NCBI RefSeq assembly: GCF_022512515.1
Contig: NZ_JAKWBK010000001.1
Coordinates: forward strand, 1,612,001 to 1,676,000
Length of the DNA stretch: 64,000 nt
Source: Paraniabella hibiscisoli
GTDB taxonomy: Bacteria; Bacteroidota; Bacteroidia; Chitinophagales; Chitinophagaceae
Direction of reading: 5' to 3'
Shown: positions 1-11,100 of the stretch, piece after piece
Position numbering within the stretch: the first letter of the stretch is position 1
How the letters are laid out: every line of letters begins with the position of its first letter
The notes under the pieces: generated by a model
What the model was told of the DNA's origin: nothing
Databases searched by the model: none
The model's input: only the letters and a program-made list of their open reading frames with translations
Position numbers and translations under genes: made by a program

Positions 1-41
1 TATTGAAGCTGAACTTTAAAAGCCCCTGGCTAACAAAATAG
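1..41 (+). CDS. possible C-terminal end of an upstream gene
   Basis: The first 41 bases can be read in frame 3 as a 12-residue tail (ending SPWLTK) with a TAG stop at 39-41, six bases before the next start. It may be the end of a co-transcribed upstream gene, but it is too short to identify and could be chance. Confidence 0.2.
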   Translation, partial: LKLNFKSPWLTK

Positions 42-46
42 TTTTT

Positions 47-1865
47 ATGATACCCGCTTTAAGAATAAACAGCAGCAAATTTGCGACGCTCCATTTAACG
101 GTGTTGCTACTATCATCTTTTTTGTGCTTAACACTTAATGCGCAGAAGGGGAATGCAAATAAAGCCAATACTTATTGTAATCCCATCAACATTGATTACG
201 GCTACACTCCCATTCCCAACTTTAGTACCTGGGGAAGGCACCGGGCAACAGCCGATCCCGTGATCGTTAATTACAAGGGCGATTATTATTTGTTCAGCAC
301 TAATCAGTGGGGTTATTGGTGGAGCAACGATATGTTGAACTGGAAATTTATATCTAAGAAATTTTTGCGCCCCTGGAACGCAGGTATTTATGATGAGCTA
401 TGCGCACCAGCAGTAGGCATTATCGGAGATACCATGCTGGTTTTCGGATCTACGTATTCTCGTAATTTTACTATATGGATGAGCACCAATCCCAAAGCTA
501 ACGAATGGAAACCCCTGGTAGATTCTTTTGACATCGGCGGTTGGGATCCTTCATTTTTTACGGACGATGACAAGCGATTGTATATGTATAATGGTAGCAG
601 CAATAAGTTTCCCATGTATGGTGTAGAGTTGAACAGGAAGACAATGGAACCGCAGGGGACAAGAAAAGAAATGTACCTGCTGGAGCCCTGGCGTTTTGGC
701 TGGCAACGTTTTGGCGAGCACATGGATAATACCTTTTTAGATCCGTTTATTGAAGGCAGCCACATGACAAAATATAAAGGGAAATATTACCTGCAATACG
801 GAGCACCTGGTACTGAATTCAGCGGTTATGCTGATGGCTTACTGATAGGGTCCGGTCCGCTCGGCCCTTTCGAAGCACAGTCTGATCCGTTAAGTATCAA
901 GTTAGGAGGCTTTGTACGTGGAGCAGGTCATGGAGCTACTTTTGAAGACAACTTTAACCGCTTCTGGCATGTATCCACTACGGTACTTTCTGTAAAGAAC
1001 ACCTTTGAACGTCGCCTGGGTATATGGCCAACCGGTTTTGATAGCGATGGAAATATGTGGTGCAATACAACTTTCGGAGACTATCCGCATTATATTCCCT
1101 CGGGAATTGTAAAAGATGGCTATGGAGCAAATGGACTTTCACCTTATTTTACGGGCTGGATGTTGCTTAATTACAATAAGCCGGTGCAGGCATCCTCAAC
1201 CTTAGGCGGCTATGTTCCTAATAATGCAGTGGATGAATTGATGAAAACCTACTGGAGCGCTAAAACAGATCGTAAGGGAGAATGGTTTCAAACAGACCTC
1301 GGCAATACCTCCACCGTCAACGCAATACAAATCAACTATGCAGACCAGGATGTAGCAGACGATCGGTTGGGTAAGTTTACTGATCAGTATCATCAGTATA
1401 AACTATATTATTCGGTGAACGGAAAAAATGGAACACCCTGGTTGACAAACGCGCTAATAAGACGGACATTCCACATGAATATGTACAGCTGGATAAGTCA
1501 GTACAGGCGCGTTATATCAAGCTGGAAAATATACACATGCCAACGGGCAAATTTGCGTTAAGTGGATTTAGGATATTTGGAAACGGAAACGGAGCCAAGC
1601 CTGTAGCTGTAAAGGATTTTGTAGTGCTTAGGACAGAGAAGGATAAACGTAGTGCCTTCATAAAATGGAACCCGGTAGATAATGCATTTGCCTATAATAT
1701 TTTTACGGCACACATCCGGATAAATTATATACCAGTATTATGGTACATAGTAATAACGAATACTGGATGAAGGCGATGGATTCTCAGAAGTCCTATTATT
1801 ATTGTATACAGTCTGTTAATGAAAACGGGGTGAGTGAAAGAAGTAAAGTGATTAAGGTGGATTAA
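47..1865 (+). CDS. secreted GH43-type glycosidase with F5/8C (discoidin) and Fn3-like domains
   Basis: Probable exo- or endo-acting arabinan/xylan glycosidase exported to the periplasm or surface. An N-terminal hydrophobic segment ends near residue 32 (LNAQ). A five-bladed GH43 domain follows, with the expected acidic triad: Asp70 in ATADP (base), Asp167 in GGWDPSF (pKa modulator) and Glu236 in FIEGSH (acid). Residues about 370-510 resemble a discoidin carbohydrate-binding domain and the last 90 a Fn3-like module. The frame breaks twice, each time at a run one base short: A-run at 1423-1428 and T-run at 1700-1704. With repair the product is about 606 aa and ends at TAA 1863-1865. The GH3 gene downstream suggests shared use of a plant-type polysaccharide. 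The family call is firm; the substrate is not determined. Confidence 0.85.
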
Positions 1866-1878
1866 CTTATTCTCGCCC

Positions 1879-2014
1879 GGAGGCCTGCGTGACTTATATC
1901 AGGCAGGGGACAACATAATGATTCGAGGGCGCCTCGAATAGTTGAAATAGCAGGAGGGATTTCTGTTTGAGGCGTCCTCGCCTCAAACCCTTAAGTTATC
2001 GCCTCATGGCGATA
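1879..2014 (+). repeat. REP-like palindromic array upstream of the RAYT gene
   Basis: Three hairpins stand in a row: 1921-1939 (arms ATTCGAGG/CCTCGAAT), 1966-1987 (arms TTTGAGGCG/CGCCTCAAA, loop TCCT) and 1997-2014 (arms TATCGCC/GGCGATA), the last only 15 bp before the transposase start. A 34-bp element at 1879-1912 recurs downstream of the transposase at 2600-2633 (29 of 34 identical). This is the arrangement expected of the REP substrates of a REP-associated tyrosine transposase. Confidence 0.75.
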
Positions 2015-2029
2015 TGAAAAACATAAACT

Positions 2030-2587
2030 ATGACTTACGAATTTGCAGATGGCTATAAAATAAGAGATCAGAGCGGCTTGTATTTTATGACTTTTACGGT
2101 GGAGGGGTGGGTCGATCTTTTTACGCGGGAATTGTACAGGAATATTTTCGTTAAAAATATGATCTATTGTCAAAAAGAAAAGAGTTTAAGGGTGGGAGCA
2201 TTTGTGGTAATGAGCAATCATGCACACGTCATCTGGCAATCTTTAACAGGGAAATTAAGCGACACCATCCGGGATTTTAAATCTTACAGCACAAAGCGTT
2301 TTATCGAAGCCATCCATAAAATGGGAGAAAGCAGAAGAGACTGGCTCTTGCATATGTTTAAGTATTATGCGAAAGGAACCAATCAAAACAAGGATTATAA
2401 AATATGGACTAATGATAACCATCCGGAAGAAATTACATCGGAACAGTTTCTTAGAGTTAAACTAAATTATATACATGAAAATCCGGTCAGGACAGGTTGG
2501 GTGAAAGAGCCAGGTGATTATATATACAGTAGCGCTTCTAATTATGTAAACGGGAAAGGTATTATGGAAATAGATTATTTATTTTGA
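2030..2587 (+). CDS. REP-associated tyrosine transposase (RAYT, Y1/HUH family)
   Basis: Single-strand DNA transposase of the IS200/IS605-like Y1 superfamily, in the domesticated RAYT branch that acts on REP hairpins. The HUH metal-binding motif is His64-Ala-His66 within MSNHAHVIW. The likely nucleophile Tyr147 lies in LNYIHENPVRTG, and the DYIYSSASNY segment after it is typical of this branch. Length (185 aa) and frame are intact, which stands out among its broken neighbours. The gene sits alone between the GH43 and GH3 genes and is bracketed by related palindromes, so it appears to be an inserted REP/RAYT unit rather than part of the polysaccharide operon. Family assignment is secure; present mobility is unknown. 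Confidence 0.9.
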   Translation: MTYEFADGYKIRDQSGLYFMTFTVEGWVDLFTRELYRNIFVKNMIYCQKEKSLRVGAFVVMSNHAHVIWQSLTGKLSDTIRDFKSYSTKRFIEAIHKMGESRRDWLLHMFKYYAKGTNQNKDYKIWTNDNHPEEITSEQFLRVKLNYIHENPVRTGWVKEPGDYIYSSASNYVNGKGIMEIDYLF

Positions 2588-2599
2588 AGTTTGTTGCGA

Positions 2600-2731
2600 G
2601 GAGGCCTACCCGACTTATATCAGGCGGGCGACAAAAGAATAAGGAAAGGGACGCATGAAAATAGTTTTTTTGCTTAGTATATGTCGCCAGGAGCCGACTA
2701 CATAATGATTCGAGGCGAGGACGCCTCGAAT
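2600..2731 (+). repeat. REP-like repeat downstream of the RAYT gene
   Basis: 2600-2633 repeats the element at 1879-1912. After an unrelated stretch of about 67 bp, 2701-2715 repeats 1914-1928 exactly and leads into a 10-bp hairpin at 2708-2731 (arms ATTCGAGGCG/CGCCTCGAAT, loop AGGA). The upstream copy carries the same blocks directly adjoining, so the downstream copy looks interrupted or rearranged. Confidence 0.7.
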
Positions 2732-2789
2732 AGGGATTGCTGCTGTTGTATATACATCAGCCTGAAATATAAAAATTAAAATTTGCTAT

Positions 2790-5070
2790 ATGATAAAGAA
2801 TGCGTTATTGTCAGTTGTTTTTCTTTTCGTTTTGGTGGGCATAGCTGGCGCCCAGGTTGGTGATGCAGCTATGAGCAGTTACATCAACAGCCTGATGAGC
2901 AAGATGACACTCGATGAGAAAATTGGTCAATTGAATTTACCCAGTGCCGGTGAATTTACTACGGGTACAGCTACCAATTCTGATATCGGTGTAAATGTGA
3001 AAAAGGGATTGGTTGGCGGGCTCTTTAATATTAAGGGCGTAGAAAAGATCAAAGCCATTCAAAAAGTAGCGGTAGAGGAAAGCCGCATGAAAATTCCCAT
3101 GCTGTTTGGTATGGATGTGATTCACGGCTATGAAACCACATTCCCCATTCCGCTGGGTTTATCCTGTACCTGGGATATGAAAGCGGTAGAACAATCGGCC
3201 CGTATTGCGGCCATCGAGGCCAGTGCCGATGGTATTGGTTGGACCTTTAGCCCGATGGTAGACATCTCACGCGATCCGCGTTGGGGAAGGGTTTCAGAGG
3301 GCAATGGAGAAGATCCTTTTCTGGGATCGCAGATAGCGAAGGCTATGGTAAAAGGATACCAGGGAGATTTAAAGTCCAATAGCAATATACTGGCCTGTGT
3401 AAAACATTATGCCTTATACGGCGCCGGCGAGGCGGGCAGGGATTATAATACGGTGGACATGAGCCGTATCCGGATGTATAATGAATATTTCCCTCCTTAT
3501 AAAGCGGCTGTGGATGCGGGGGTAGTAAGTGTTATGGCTTCTTTTAATGAAATTGACGGTATTCCTGCAACAGGTAATAAATGGTTGCTGACCGATGTAT
3601 TGCGCAAGCAATGGGGTTTTAAGGGGTTTGTCGTAACGGACTATACCGGCATCAATGAAATGGTAGATCATGGCATGGGGGATCTGCAAGCTGTATCGGC
3701 GCTTGCTTTGAAAGCCGGCGTGGACATGGATATGGTAGGGGAAGGTTTCTTAAAGACACTCAAAAAATCTTTAGCAGAAAAGAAGGTGACGGCAGCAGAA
3801 ATTGACCTGGCTTGCCGCCGTATGTTGGAAGCAAAATATAAACTGGGCTTATTTAAAGATCCTTATAAATACTGCGATGCAACCCGCGCGAAAAATGAAA
3901 TTTTTACAGATGCTAACCGGAAAGTAGCCCGGCAGATCGCTGCTGAAAGCTTCGTGCTTTTGAAAAATCAAAATAATGTACTGCCTTTAAAAAAGCAGGA
4001 AAGATTGCTTTAATTGGTCCACTGGCCGATGCTGCCAATAATATGGCTGGTACCTGGAGCGTGGCTACCAAACAAGATAAGTCGATATCCGTTTTAGCGG
4101 GATTAAAACAGGTATTAGGCAATAGTGCTGAAGTCCTGTATGCAAAAGGAAGTAATCTTACTGCAGATGCCGTATTAGAAGAAAGAGCAACTATGTTTGG
4201 CAAGGACTTAAAACGCGATAAACGCAGTGAAGAGGAGCTGGCCAAAGAGGCATTGGAGATAGCCGCAAAATCAGATGTGATCGTTGCCGCCATGGGCGAA
4301 TCTGCGGAGTTTAGTGGTGAGGCCAGCAGCCGATCAGATATTGATATCCCTGAAACGCAGCAAAAGCTCCTGAAAAAATTACTGGCCACAGGCAAGCCCG
4401 TAGTATTAGTACTGTTTGCTGGTAGACCGCTAACCTTAAGCTGGGAAGAAAAAAATGTACCGGCCATCCTGAATGTTTGGTTTGGCGGAAGTGAGGCTGG
4501 TACTGCTATTGCGGATGTGTTATTCGGAGACGTAAATCCTTCGGGTAAATTAACTATGAGCTTTCCTCAGAACGTGGGACAGATCCCTATTTATTATGCA
4601 CACAAAAATACCGGCCGTCCATTGGCTGAAGGTAAATGGTTCCAGAAGTTCAGGAGTAATTATATTGATGTAAGTAATGATCCTTTATATCCTTTTGGGT
4701 ATGGTTTGAGTTATAGTTCTTTTACCTACAGTGATGTTAAGTTAAGCAGCACTTCTTTAAAGGGCAACCAAACTTTAAAGGCCAGTGTTACATTAACCAA
4801 CTCCGGCAAGTTCGATGGACAGGAGGTAGTGCAGCTTTATATAAGGGATGTTGTGGGTAGCGTAACCAGGCCAATGAAGGAGCTGAAAGGATTTCAAAAA
4901 ATGATGTTGAAGGCGGGGAGTCAAAAACGGTGACCTTCAGTATCACACCCGAAGATCTCAAATTCTATAACAGCAACCTAAAGCACGATTGGGAGCCGGG
5001 TGAGTTTGAAGTGATGATCGGCAGTAACTCCAGGGATGTGAAAATGCAAAAACTTAACTGGGCAAAATAA
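2790..5070 (+). CDS. bglX: GH3 beta-glucosidase/beta-xylosidase, periplasmic
   Basis: Exo-acting beta-glycosidase that trims oligosaccharides. A signal peptide covers about residues 1-21 (cut after AGA). The GH3 N-terminal barrel carries the KH pair at 205-206 and the nucleophile Asp284 in FVVTDYTG. The (alpha/beta)6 domain and a C-terminal Fn3-like domain (GQEVVQLYIRD) follow, giving about 760 aa, the usual BglX size. Two single-base losses break the frame, in the A-run at 3989-3994 and the G-run at 4915-4918; after repair the frame runs to TAA at 5068-5070. It probably acts with the GH43 enzyme upstream. The family is certain; bglX is used as the closest common name and specificity is inferred only. 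Confidence 0.88.
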
Positions 5071-5078
5071 CTCGCCCC

Positions 5079-5116
5079 AATAAACAGGCCACGGTTTAAA
5101 CCGTGGCCTGTTTATT
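5079..5116. terminator. bidirectional rho-independent terminator
   Basis: Perfect 19-bp inverted repeat (5079-5097 / 5098-5116) with A and T tracts on either side, between the convergent GH3 and PhnA-like genes. Confidence 0.9.
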
Positions 5117-5132
5117 TTAATAATATATCGTT

Positions 5133-5690
5133 CTACCCTTTCTTTACATATTTGGTAAGAATAACAATGGTTTGGTCATTTATTTTTCCTTCGATCTGTT
5201 CGGTATTGTCCGGTACCAGCCTTATTCGTTTCACAACGGTACCCTTAGCTGCAGTAAAGCTGGTGCCTTTTACATTCAACCCCTGGGTAAGTGTAACTGT
5301 GTCGCCGCTCTCAAGCGTATTGCCAAATACATCTTTATGTACTTCGGCCACCTCAAAGGCACTTAACGCCCATTGAATAACAGGCTCTTCTAACTCGATC
5401 GATTGTATCACATCATTAGCCCAATCGTTTTCCTTACAAGTATACAATAACCGGTAGCTTAAAGCCTGCACTGCAGGTTCTGCACTCCAGATGCTTCCTT
5501 CCAGGCATCTCCAGTATTCGCTTTTATCCTCATTTTTAATAGCAGTCAGGCAGGTGTCACAAACTGCTACCTGGTTGTCGGTTGCCGAATCATCTTTAGG
5601 ACTTACCGTATACTCTTGTGTTGCGGTTAAGGTAGCGCAAAGCTCACAGGTTCCTCCACTTCGTTCTGCTAGTTTTGTATTGATTGACAT
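5133..5690 (-). CDS. yjdM: PhnA-like (YjdM) zinc-ribbon protein
   Basis: 185-aa intact protein. An N-terminal zinc ribbon with Cys15-x2-Cys18 (CELC) and Cys44-x2-Cys47 (CDTC) is followed by an extended spacer and the C-terminal PhnA/YjdM SH3-like domain (SGDTVTLTQGLNVKG, KGTVVKRIRL). Despite the historical name the family has no proven part in phosphonate breakdown; its role is unknown. It is monocistronic, facing the GH3 gene across a shared terminator, and has its own TAnnTTTG box 21 bp upstream of the start. The Bacteroidota form is longer than E. coli YjdM because of the roughly 55-residue middle region. Confidence 0.85.
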   Translation of the reverse strand: MSINTKLAERSGGTCELCATLTATQEYTVSPKDDSATDNQVAVCDTCLTAIKNEDKSEYWRCLEGSIWSAEPAVQALSYRLLYTCKENDWANDVIQSIELEEPVIQWALSAFEVAEVHKDVFGNTLESGDTVTLTQGLNVKGTSFTAAKGTVVKRIRLVPDNTEQIEGKINDQTIVILTKYVKKG

Positions 5691-5710
5691 ATTAATTTTT
5701 TTAAGTGCCG

Positions 5711-5718
5711 CAAAAGTA
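5711..5718 (-). promoter_or_regulatory. -7 box (TACTTTTG) of the PhnA-like gene
   Basis: Read on the minus strand this matches the Bacteroidota TAnnTTTG consensus and lies 21 bp upstream of the ATG at 5690. Confidence 0.5.
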
Positions 5719-5808
5719 ATATTAATGCGGTTGCAGCGTTAATTAAAAGATATTGTGTTCAATCTCCTGATATAAATTGAATAAGATCAATTTTTTTAAT
5801 AAAGAAGT

Positions 5809-6258
5809 ATGAAAAATGATGTGATTGTTGAAACCCAGATGTTGATTCGTAAACCTGTAGAAATTGTTTTTAATGCCTTTATAGATCCGGTAATCACTAC
5901 CAAATTCTGGTTTACCAAATCGAGTGGTCCACTGCAGGAAGGTACAACGGTAACATGGGAATGGGAGATGTATAAGGTGACCAGTAATGTAACCACCAGG
6001 AAAATTATTCCCAATCAATTGATCTCTACGGAATGGGGGACGCCCTTAACTACTGTTGATTATGAGTTCAATGCATTGACAGAAGATACTACTTATGTAG
6101 TTATAAAAAATTACGGCTTCGACTTGTCGGGTAGCGAGTTAATAGCCGCAGTGATGAATAATACCGGAGGCTTTACCACGGTACTGGATGGTTTAAAAGC
6201 TTACCTGGAGTACGGTATTGAACTAAACCTGGTGGGTGATAAGTTTATCAAAAAGTAA
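5809..6258 (+). CDS. SRPBCC (AHSA1/START-like) domain protein
   Basis: Cytoplasmic 149-aa protein of the helix-grip (Bet v1-like) fold. It starts with the typical first strand and helix (IVETQMLIRKPVEIVFNAFID) and the TTKFW segment common to AHSA1-type proteins, and ends in a long C-terminal helix (GFTTVLDGLKAYLEYG). Such proteins bind small hydrophobic ligands, but no ligand can be deduced here. The frame is intact and the gene stands alone between the PhnA-like gene (divergent) and the sigma-factor gene. Confidence 0.8.
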   Translation: MKNDVIVETQMLIRKPVEIVFNAFIDPVITTKFWFTKSSGPLQEGTTVTWEWEMYKVTSNVTTRKIIPNQLISTEWGTPLTTVDYEFNALTEDTTYVVIKNYGFDLSGSELIAAVMNNTGGFTTVLDGLKAYLEYGIELNLVGDKFIKK

Positions 6259-6335
6259 CCTGGTATTGCGGACCTTTTGAACTTTGCCCGCAAATGAGTG
6301 CCCGGCATAGTTTCTGCTTGTAGAGGGGAATTACT

Positions 6336-6343
6336 TATATTTG
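6336..6343 (+). promoter_or_regulatory. -7 box (TATATTTG) of the ECF sigma gene
   Basis: Matches TAnnTTTG 20 bp upstream of the ATG at 6364, which argues for that start over the in-frame GTG at 6298 lying upstream of the box. Confidence 0.55.
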
Positions 6344-6363
6344 TTTTGACGCTTGCTTGCACA

Positions 6364-7080
6364 ATGCACGAAGATATATTGCCCGATAACGTTTTTACTG
6401 AGAAGTGGAAGCACTTGATTGCCGATGGTAATGAAGATGCCTTCAGGGAGATGTTTAATGCCTATGCTGCCCGTTTAACGGCATTTGCTTTTTCAATTAC
6501 CAAGAACAAAGAAGCTGCTATAGAAATAATGGATGAAGTGTTCATCAAAATATGGAAACATAAAGAGCAGCTGGTACAGGTATCTAATATTACTACCTAC
6601 TTGTATACCGCAATCAAAAACACCTCCTTGAATTTCTTGTCTCATAAAAGCCGGGAAACGCACCTGCAGGCTTTTGATTTTATCAATATTGAATTGATGG
6701 AAGAAGACAGGCCCGATCAACGACTCATCTCATCTGAAATTTTTACAAAAATTAAAAAGGCCGTCGATGCGCTTCCTCCCAAATGCAAAATAATTTTCAA
6801 GCTGGTTCGCGAAGACGGCCTGAAATACAGGGAGGCAGCCGAAGTGTTAGGCGTTTCTGAAAAAACGATAGATGCACAAATGGTTATAGCCGTGAAGCGT
6901 ATTGGAGACGCTGTTGGTAAATATTTTGATTACTTTCCTGCAAGATTTCAAAAAAGTAAATTCTTTTTAGGGTCATCTCTTCTTTTGGTTGTCTATTATA
7001 ATAGAGCAGCTATATGCAGGAAAAACTGGCCATACTATTATCCCGTAAATTATCAGGCGAAGCAACACCTGGTGAGTTAA
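6364..7080 (+). CDS. ECF RNA polymerase sigma factor (Bacteroidota FecI-like)
   Basis: Directs RNA polymerase to the promoter of its cognate PUL. Region 2 (DAFREMFNAYAARLTAFAF, then DEVFIKIWKH) and region 4 (LPPKCKIIFKLVREDGLKY, then the VSEKTIDAQM helix) are clear. The ATG at 6364 is chosen because it follows a good -7 box. The frame as given reads to 7080 and overlaps the next gene by 67 bp, with a low-quality tail after residue 197. One more A in the run at 6950-6955 would end the protein at TAA 6957-6959 (198 aa), the usual size, so the last 40 residues are probably artefactual. It is followed by its anti-sigma gene and an STN-type SusC. Confidence 0.88.
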   Translation: MHEDILPDNVFTEKWKHLIADGNEDAFREMFNAYAARLTAFAFSITKNKEAAIEIMDEVFIKIWKHKEQLVQVSNITTYLYTAIKNTSLNFLSHKSRETHLQAFDFINIELMEEDRPDQRLISSEIFTKIKKAVDALPPKCKIIFKLVREDGLKYREAAEVLGVSEKTIDAQMVIAVKRIGDAVGKYFDYFPARFQKSKFFLGSSLLLVVYYNRAAICRKNWPYYYPVNYQAKQHLVS

Positions 7081-8095
7081 CAGAACTGGAAGAATGGATC
7101 AGGAAGCATCCTGAGGATCACTATATTATTGAGTCGGTTCAATTATATTGGTATAATATGCCTGCGCAGGACTTTTTCAATATTACAGATAACAGCCACT
7201 TTGAGCATATATTGAATAAAGCAGAGATACCAGTTATTGCAATAGCTGAACAACAAAGGCCAGGAAAGAAAATTCGGCCGGTTTGGCTGAAATGGGCTGC
7301 AGCCGCCATTTTCATCGGTATTACAGCAATAGCCGCGGTAATGTTCAACCGGCAACAGTTGCAAAAACAAAGTGCTACAGCAGAGAATGATATAGTCACT
7401 ACCCGGGGCACAAAATCAAAGATCATCTTACCGGATGGAACAAAAGTGTGGTTGAATGCGGATACCCGGCTGAATTTCGATAAAGCGTTTAATGGTGCGC
7501 TGCGCGAAGTGTACCTGGACGGTGAGGCTTTTTTGATGTAGCCAAAAACAAAGACCGACCTTTTATAGTGCATACTTCAGATATTGATATCAGGGTATTG
7601 GGTACGGCTTTTAATGTAAAATCTTATAAAGAAGAACCTACTATTGAAGCCACCCTTATCCATGGTTCTATACAGGTAACTAAACAGAAAGAATGCATAC
7701 CTAAAATAATACTCAGCCCTAATGAAAAGCTGGTATTTAACAAGTTGATCGGGAAAGTGATAGCGTCGCCCCATCCTTTGCTGACAGCCAACGAAAATGA
7801 GCCTCAGTACCTGGTATCAAAAATTGCTGTAAATGAAAGCAATGATTCCTCGATTGTAGAAACCGCCTGGATCCACAACAGGTTATTATTTGATGGCGAC
7901 ACGTTTAAAGAACTGGCGATAAAAATGGAACGCTGGTTCGATGTACAAATAAAATTTAATAATGCCGAAGTAGCCAATTACCGGTTACGAGGAGCATTCG
8001 AAGACGAAACGATTGAAGAAGCCTTAAAAGCCTTGCAACAAATAGCCAACTTTAAATTTACCGTAAGAGATAAAACTGTAACGATAGCCAAATAA
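7014..8095 (+). CDS. FecR-family anti-sigma factor
   Basis: Inner-membrane anti-sigma factor expected to hold the sigma factor encoded just upstream until the STN-SusC signals substrate. The cytoplasmic N-terminus (LSGEATPGELTELEEW) is the usual FecR_N domain. One transmembrane helix lies around residues 90-108 (WAAAAIFIGITAIAAVMF). The periplasmic FecR domain (TTRGTKSKIILPDGTKVWLN, then DGEAFFDVAK) and the DUF4974-type end (GAFEDETIEEALKALQ) follow. One T is missing in the run at 7530-7534; repaired length is about 360 aa. Sigma, FecR, SusC and SusD are co-oriented as one trans-envelope signalling module. Confidence 0.9.
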
Positions 8096-8190
8096 AAACC
8101 GGAGAATGCTGCAACATCCACCGGTCGTAAGATAAACGGAATGCCACTTTACCGGAGGAATTCCTATTGTTTAACTCTAAAATCAAAAGT

Positions 8191-11100
8191 ATGAAAAAAA
8201 CGTACTGAGGGGTTTTCTATTCCCTTCAGGGGCGCTGCTCAAAACCTTGCTTGTTATGAAGCTTGCTATTGCAATTGTGTTGTTTACTGCTTTTCAGGTA
8301 CAGGCCGGCAATGCCTCGGGCCAGGGTATTTCTATTAACTTAAAAAATACCGATGTAAGAACCGTGCTTACAGCCATAGAAAAAAGCACGCGTTACCGCT
8401 TCATTTACAATTATGATTTAAGCGGGCTTAAGGCCCAGCTGGATTTTAAAGCCAGAGAAGCTTCATTAAACGAAGTGCTGAGTAAGCTACTGGAAGGCAA
8501 TAACCTGGCCTATAAAAAACTCAATAGAAACCTCATCGCTATAGTTTCTACGATTGATGAAGAGAAGCGGCAGATAGAAGTCACCGGCAGGGTGACCGAT
8601 ACCAAAGGTGATCCCATACCGGGTACATCGATTACCGAAAAAGGTACTACTAATGGTGTTGTTACTAACAACGACGGAAACTATAAAATTACCGTGGGCG
8701 ATGGCGCCGTATTGGTAGTGAGCGCAGTAGGTTTTCAGCAACAGGAAGTAATTGTTGGCACGCAAACAGAGATCAATGTATCGCTTGAAACTTCTGTATC
8801 CAGTTTAAATGAAGTAATAGTGATTGGTTATGGAACACAGCGCAAAAAAGATCTGACAGGTTCGGTGGCTGTTGTGGATATGAAGGAGCTAAAAGCACAG
8901 CCTGCGGCAAGTCCACTGGAAGCATTGCAGGGCAAGGCCGCTGGTGTGCAAATTGTAAATGACGGATCGCCGGGGCAACACCACAAATCCGCATTCGTGG
9001 TTTTAGTACGATCAACAATAATGATCCGTTATTTATTATAGATGGAATGCCTTACCAGGGCAAGCTAAGCTGGCTAAGCGCTAATGATATAGAAAGTATG
9101 CAGGTGTTAAAAGATGCGTCTGCGGCATCTATATACGGATCAAGAGCGAATAACGGTGTAGTGATCATCACTACAAAAAAGGGTAGATCAGGAAAACCCC
9201 AGGTTAACCTGGATATTTATTACGGTAGTCAAAATCCTAACCGTAACAGGTTCCCCACCTATTTAAATCCACAGCAATTTGCCGACTATTTATTTACCGG
9301 CTACAGAAACGCGGGATTAGATCCAACCCAAACCGACTATTATGGTACCAATGCTAATCAGCCCACATTGCCCGAGTATTTATTGGCGGGTGCTGTTAAT
9401 GGTCAAAAGATCACAGCTGCAATGGTAGATCCCTCACGATATAAGTATACCACTAGTCAAAGTACTTTTTACCAGATCACTAAAGCCAACCAGCAGGGCA
9501 CCGATTGGTTTAGAACAATAACTCAAAATGCGCCCATGCAGAACTACCAGCTTACGGTAAGCGGCGGCTCAGAAAAATCTAATTACGCAGTAAGCGGTGG
9601 TTATCTCAACCAGGATGGTATTGTAAAACATACAGGATTTAAACGGTATACGATAAGAGCTAATACCAACTTCACCTTACTAAACGATCGGCTTCAATTG
9701 GGTGAAAATATCCAGTATTCGAGAACCCAGGGGGTAGGCTTTGCCACCAACGTAAATACACCGGGTAGTTATATGGGCGAAGGCTCTCCTATAGGATGGG
9801 CATACCGTGTTCAAACCATTATACCCGTATACGATATTATGGGAAATTTTGCGGGTAGCCGGGGTAACCTGCTGGGAAATGCGGAAAACCCTCTTGCGGT
9901 ACTCGTTCGCGGAAAAGATAACTTAAACACGAGCAATCAATTTTTTGGTAGTGCTTTTGCCGATCTGAAAATTCTGGAAGGCCTTAATTTACGAACAACT
10001 TATGGCGTACGCTATGAAACCTGGAATGGTGTTGCGGTAACCTATCCAAATCCCGAACGGGCCGAAGGTAGTTACGATAACCACTCCTTTAGTGAAAATA
10101 TGGGTTGGGGTACCGACTGGACATGGTCGAATACGTTGACCTACAAAAAGCAATTCAACGAAAATCATGAGATCACTATTCTGGCAGGCACCGAGGCCAT
10201 TAAAGCAAACGGCCGGATTTTACGAGGTTCCGCTAATGGTTTTTACCTTATGGGCGATATGAATTATTATTATATGAATACGGCTAATTCTTCGCCCGTT
10301 GCAGCTAATGATATCATACAGCCCAGCTCTCTTTTTCGATATTGGGAAGAGTGGACTATAACCTGATGGATAAATATCTTATCTCCGCTACTTTACGCCG
10401 GGACGGCTCCTCCAGGTTCGGCTCAAATAACCAATATGGTAATTTCCCGGCAGCCAGTGTTGCATGGAGGCTTTCTAATGAAGAGTTTTTTAAAAGAGTT
10501 ACCTGGATCAACGACCTGAAACTTCGGGCCGGCTATGGTGTTACGGGTAACCAGTCCATTCGCGATTTTGAATTTCTGAAAAGATTGCAAGCCTCTCTGA
10601 ATAATTCATTCTACCCCATCAACGGAAGCCTGTCAAGCGGTGTATGGATTGCGAACTATGATAATAAGGATGTAAAATGGGAGCAGGCGCAATCACTCAA
10701 CCTGGGTATAGATTTCACTTTATTTAATAATAAGCTGGGTGGTTCATTTGATGTGTACAATAAAAAGACCACCGACCTGTTATATGTATTGGACCTGCCG
10801 GCACAGGCTATCGGGGGCGGGCAATCGCCTTTTGTGAACCTGGGTAATATGAGTAACAAGGGATTTGAAATAGCATTGAATTATCACTATTCGAGCCTAG
10901 CGCCGATCAATCCTTTTTCTTTTGATGTAGGAGTGAACCTTTCAAGAAACATCAATGAGTTAACCAAGCTGGCCGAAGGCGTTAAAAGAACCTTCCTGTT
11001 AAGCAATCGTTCGGTGCAACCATCCGTACTACAGGAAGGCCTCCCTTTGGTGCGTTTTATGGATATAAAGTAGACGGTATTTTCAAGTCTGCTGACGAAA

